This document shows positions 63,319 to 64,000 of a stretch of 64,000 bases of DNA, in pieces. This DNA is from MED-G116 sp038107835. GTDB taxonomy: Bacteria; Pseudomonadota; Alphaproteobacteria; Puniceispirillales; Puniceispirillaceae. The position numbers were made by a program, and so were the translations under genes. Positions within the stretch are counted from its first letter, which is position 1. Each line of letters begins with the position of its first letter. The stretch spans positions 56,551 through 120,550 of the forward strand of contig JAYNHH010000002.1 in NCBI GenBank assembly GCA_038107835.1. Direction: 5' to 3'. The notes under the pieces were generated by a model. That model did no database searches. It was not told where the DNA came from and worked only from the letters and a program-made list of their open reading frames with translations.

Positions 63319-63364
63319 CATTCGCGAAACCAGCGTAACTCCATTCGTGCAATCAGCGAAACCG
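63319..63364. repeat. Two-copy 23-bp imperfect tandem repeat
   Basis: CATTCGCGAAACCAGCG (63319-63335) recurs as CATTCGTGCAATCAGCG (63342-63358), 14 of 17 bases identical, at a period of 23 bases. It may be a pair of protein-binding sites upstream of the AEC gene. Confidence 0.45.
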
Positions 63365-63395
63365 TACCTGTCTAATTATTCTTATTAATAAATAT

Positions 63396-63413
63396 ATATA
63401 CCCATGGGTATAT
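63396..63413. promoter_or_regulatory. Perfect 18-bp palindrome resembling a CsoR/CstR-type operator
   Basis: ATATACCCATGGGTATAT is its own reverse complement. The ATACCC...GGGTAT arrangement resembles operators of CsoR-family (DUF156) metal or persulfide sensors as I remember them, but no such regulator is in the window. It is 230 bases upstream of the AEC start and 80 bases past the LysR stop. Confidence 0.45.
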
Positions 63414-63492
63414 CAGAGGGGGCGTGGCCCTGGACGGTTGCGAGCCGCGAAACTCCGAGCTTTGTCACCAGCAAAGGTCAGCTTTGGTAAGG

Positions 63493-64000
63493 TTAATAGT
63501 TTTTCATGACAGACAGTCTTGCACTCAGGTGGTCGATGAATTTTCTGACCTTCAAGGGTAAGTATCGTTTTTCCGGATACATAACGAAGATCGCACGGTC
63601 TGGGATTAAGTCATATTCGGAAAGAATTTCTATTAACGTTCCTTCATTTAAAGCCTCAGCACAGAAAACCTCTGGCAACCGGGAAAACCCAAGCCCCTGT
63701 TTTGTTGCCTCCAGAAGCATGCCGATTGTATTCGCGTAGATGGCTGGTGACAGGTTCACTGAGCCAACCTCACCGTTTACGGTACGGTAATTTATTGAAT
63801 TACCGCTTACTGAGTTAGAATACACAACGGCCGGCAGTCTCTTCAGCTCAGAAGGCGTCCTCGGGTGACCGTAATGTGCAAGAAATTCCGGACTTGCACA
63901 TATGATGGCCGGAAAATCACAGAGCTTTCTGGCTATCAACCCCGTGTCTTCAAGTGCGCCAATCCTGATTATAAGATCATAGCCTTCCTCCACCAAATGA
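63493..64000 (-). CDS. LysR-family transcriptional regulator, C-terminal part (cut by window edge)
   Basis: The frame is open to base 64000, so the N-terminal HTH lies outside. About 168 residues of the effector-binding domain are present: EEGYDLIIRIGALEDTGLIARKL, CASPEFLAHYGHPRTPSEL and LLEATKQGLGFSRLPEVF match LysR regulators of the CrgA/AaeR-type subgroup. The codon usage looks more AT-rich than in neighbouring genes, which may mean a different origin. The effector is unknown. Confidence 0.85.
   Translation of the reverse strand, partial: HLVEEGYDLIIRIGALEDTGLIARKLCDFPAIICASPEFLAHYGHPRTPSELKRLPAVVYSNSVSGNSINYRTVNGEVGSVNLSPAIYANTIGMLLEATKQGLGFSRLPEVFCAEALNEGTLIEILSEYDLIPDRAIFVMYPEKRYLPLKVRKFIDHLSARLSVMKNY

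Larger units (their letters stand above)
63167..63492 (+). other. Intergenic region between the AEC transporter and LysR gene
   Basis: 326 bases with no convincing gene. It holds a two-copy 23-bp direct repeat (63319-63364), an AT-rich stretch (about 63372-63400) and a perfect 18-bp palindrome (63396-63413). Composition changes toward AT here and in the LysR fragment. Confidence 0.6.

Overview
The window is a chromosomal segment of an alphaproteobacterium. It has moderate to high GC content, tightly packed genes, and several gene neighbourhoods that are conserved across that class: glnD-murJ-trpS-nfu; tsaB-rimI-miaB-phoH-ybeY-corC-lnt-metK-trmB; rimP-nusA-ylxR-infB-rbfA-truB-rpsO-pnp; irr/fabA-fabB-fabI; moeB-dut-coaBC-ubiB-ubiE/mutM-rpsT-dnaA-dnaN-recF-gyrB; and a RegB/RegA redox two-component system. 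A marine lineage such as the SAR116 group would fit, but that is inference from general character and not from a marker.

Layout. 1-7109 carries nitrogen sensing (glnD, cut by the left edge), lipid II flippase, trpS, an Nfu iron-sulfur protein and a cell-wall glucosaminidase. 7133-16789 has a secreted polysaccharide deacetylase on the minus strand, diverging from a long plus-strand run for tRNA modification, ribosome/RNA quality control, lipoprotein maturation and SAM synthesis. 16790-26513 is the transcription/translation operon from rimP to pnp, with a promoter and hairpin-T-run in front of it and a structured intergenic RNA between rpsO and pnp. 26594-30129 holds galE and the unsaturated fatty acid genes fabA-fabB-fabI, divergent from the heme/iron regulator irr. 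katG follows irr, with an Irr-box-like palindrome in its promoter.

33123-40808 includes an SH3-like exported protein, a 2-hydroxyacid dehydrogenase, and a minus-strand operon ubiE-ubiB-coaBC-dut-moeB. CoaBC here has an extra N-terminal helix-turn-helix domain, and a perfect 20-bp palindrome overlaps the -10 of a promoter just upstream of it. This possible self-regulating coenzyme A enzyme is the most unusual thing I see. 40932-50086 carries rpsT, the replication genes dnaA-dnaN-recF-gyrB and regB-regA.

50159 to the end is accessory: three EamA transporters, an aldo/keto reductase, a formamidase-like hydrolase, a GlcG-type protein, a stand-alone PhnM-like amidohydrolase, acetyltransferase and 2OG-Fe(II) oxygenase-like genes, two small coiled-coil proteins, a YqaA membrane protein, a metallo-beta-lactamase-fold hydrolase, an O-antigen ligase-like protein, an AEC transporter, and the C-terminal part of a LysR regulator running off the right edge. 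I see no rRNA, tRNA, insertion sequence, prophage or CRISPR array. Most promoter and operator calls are by eye and are marked with low to moderate confidence.
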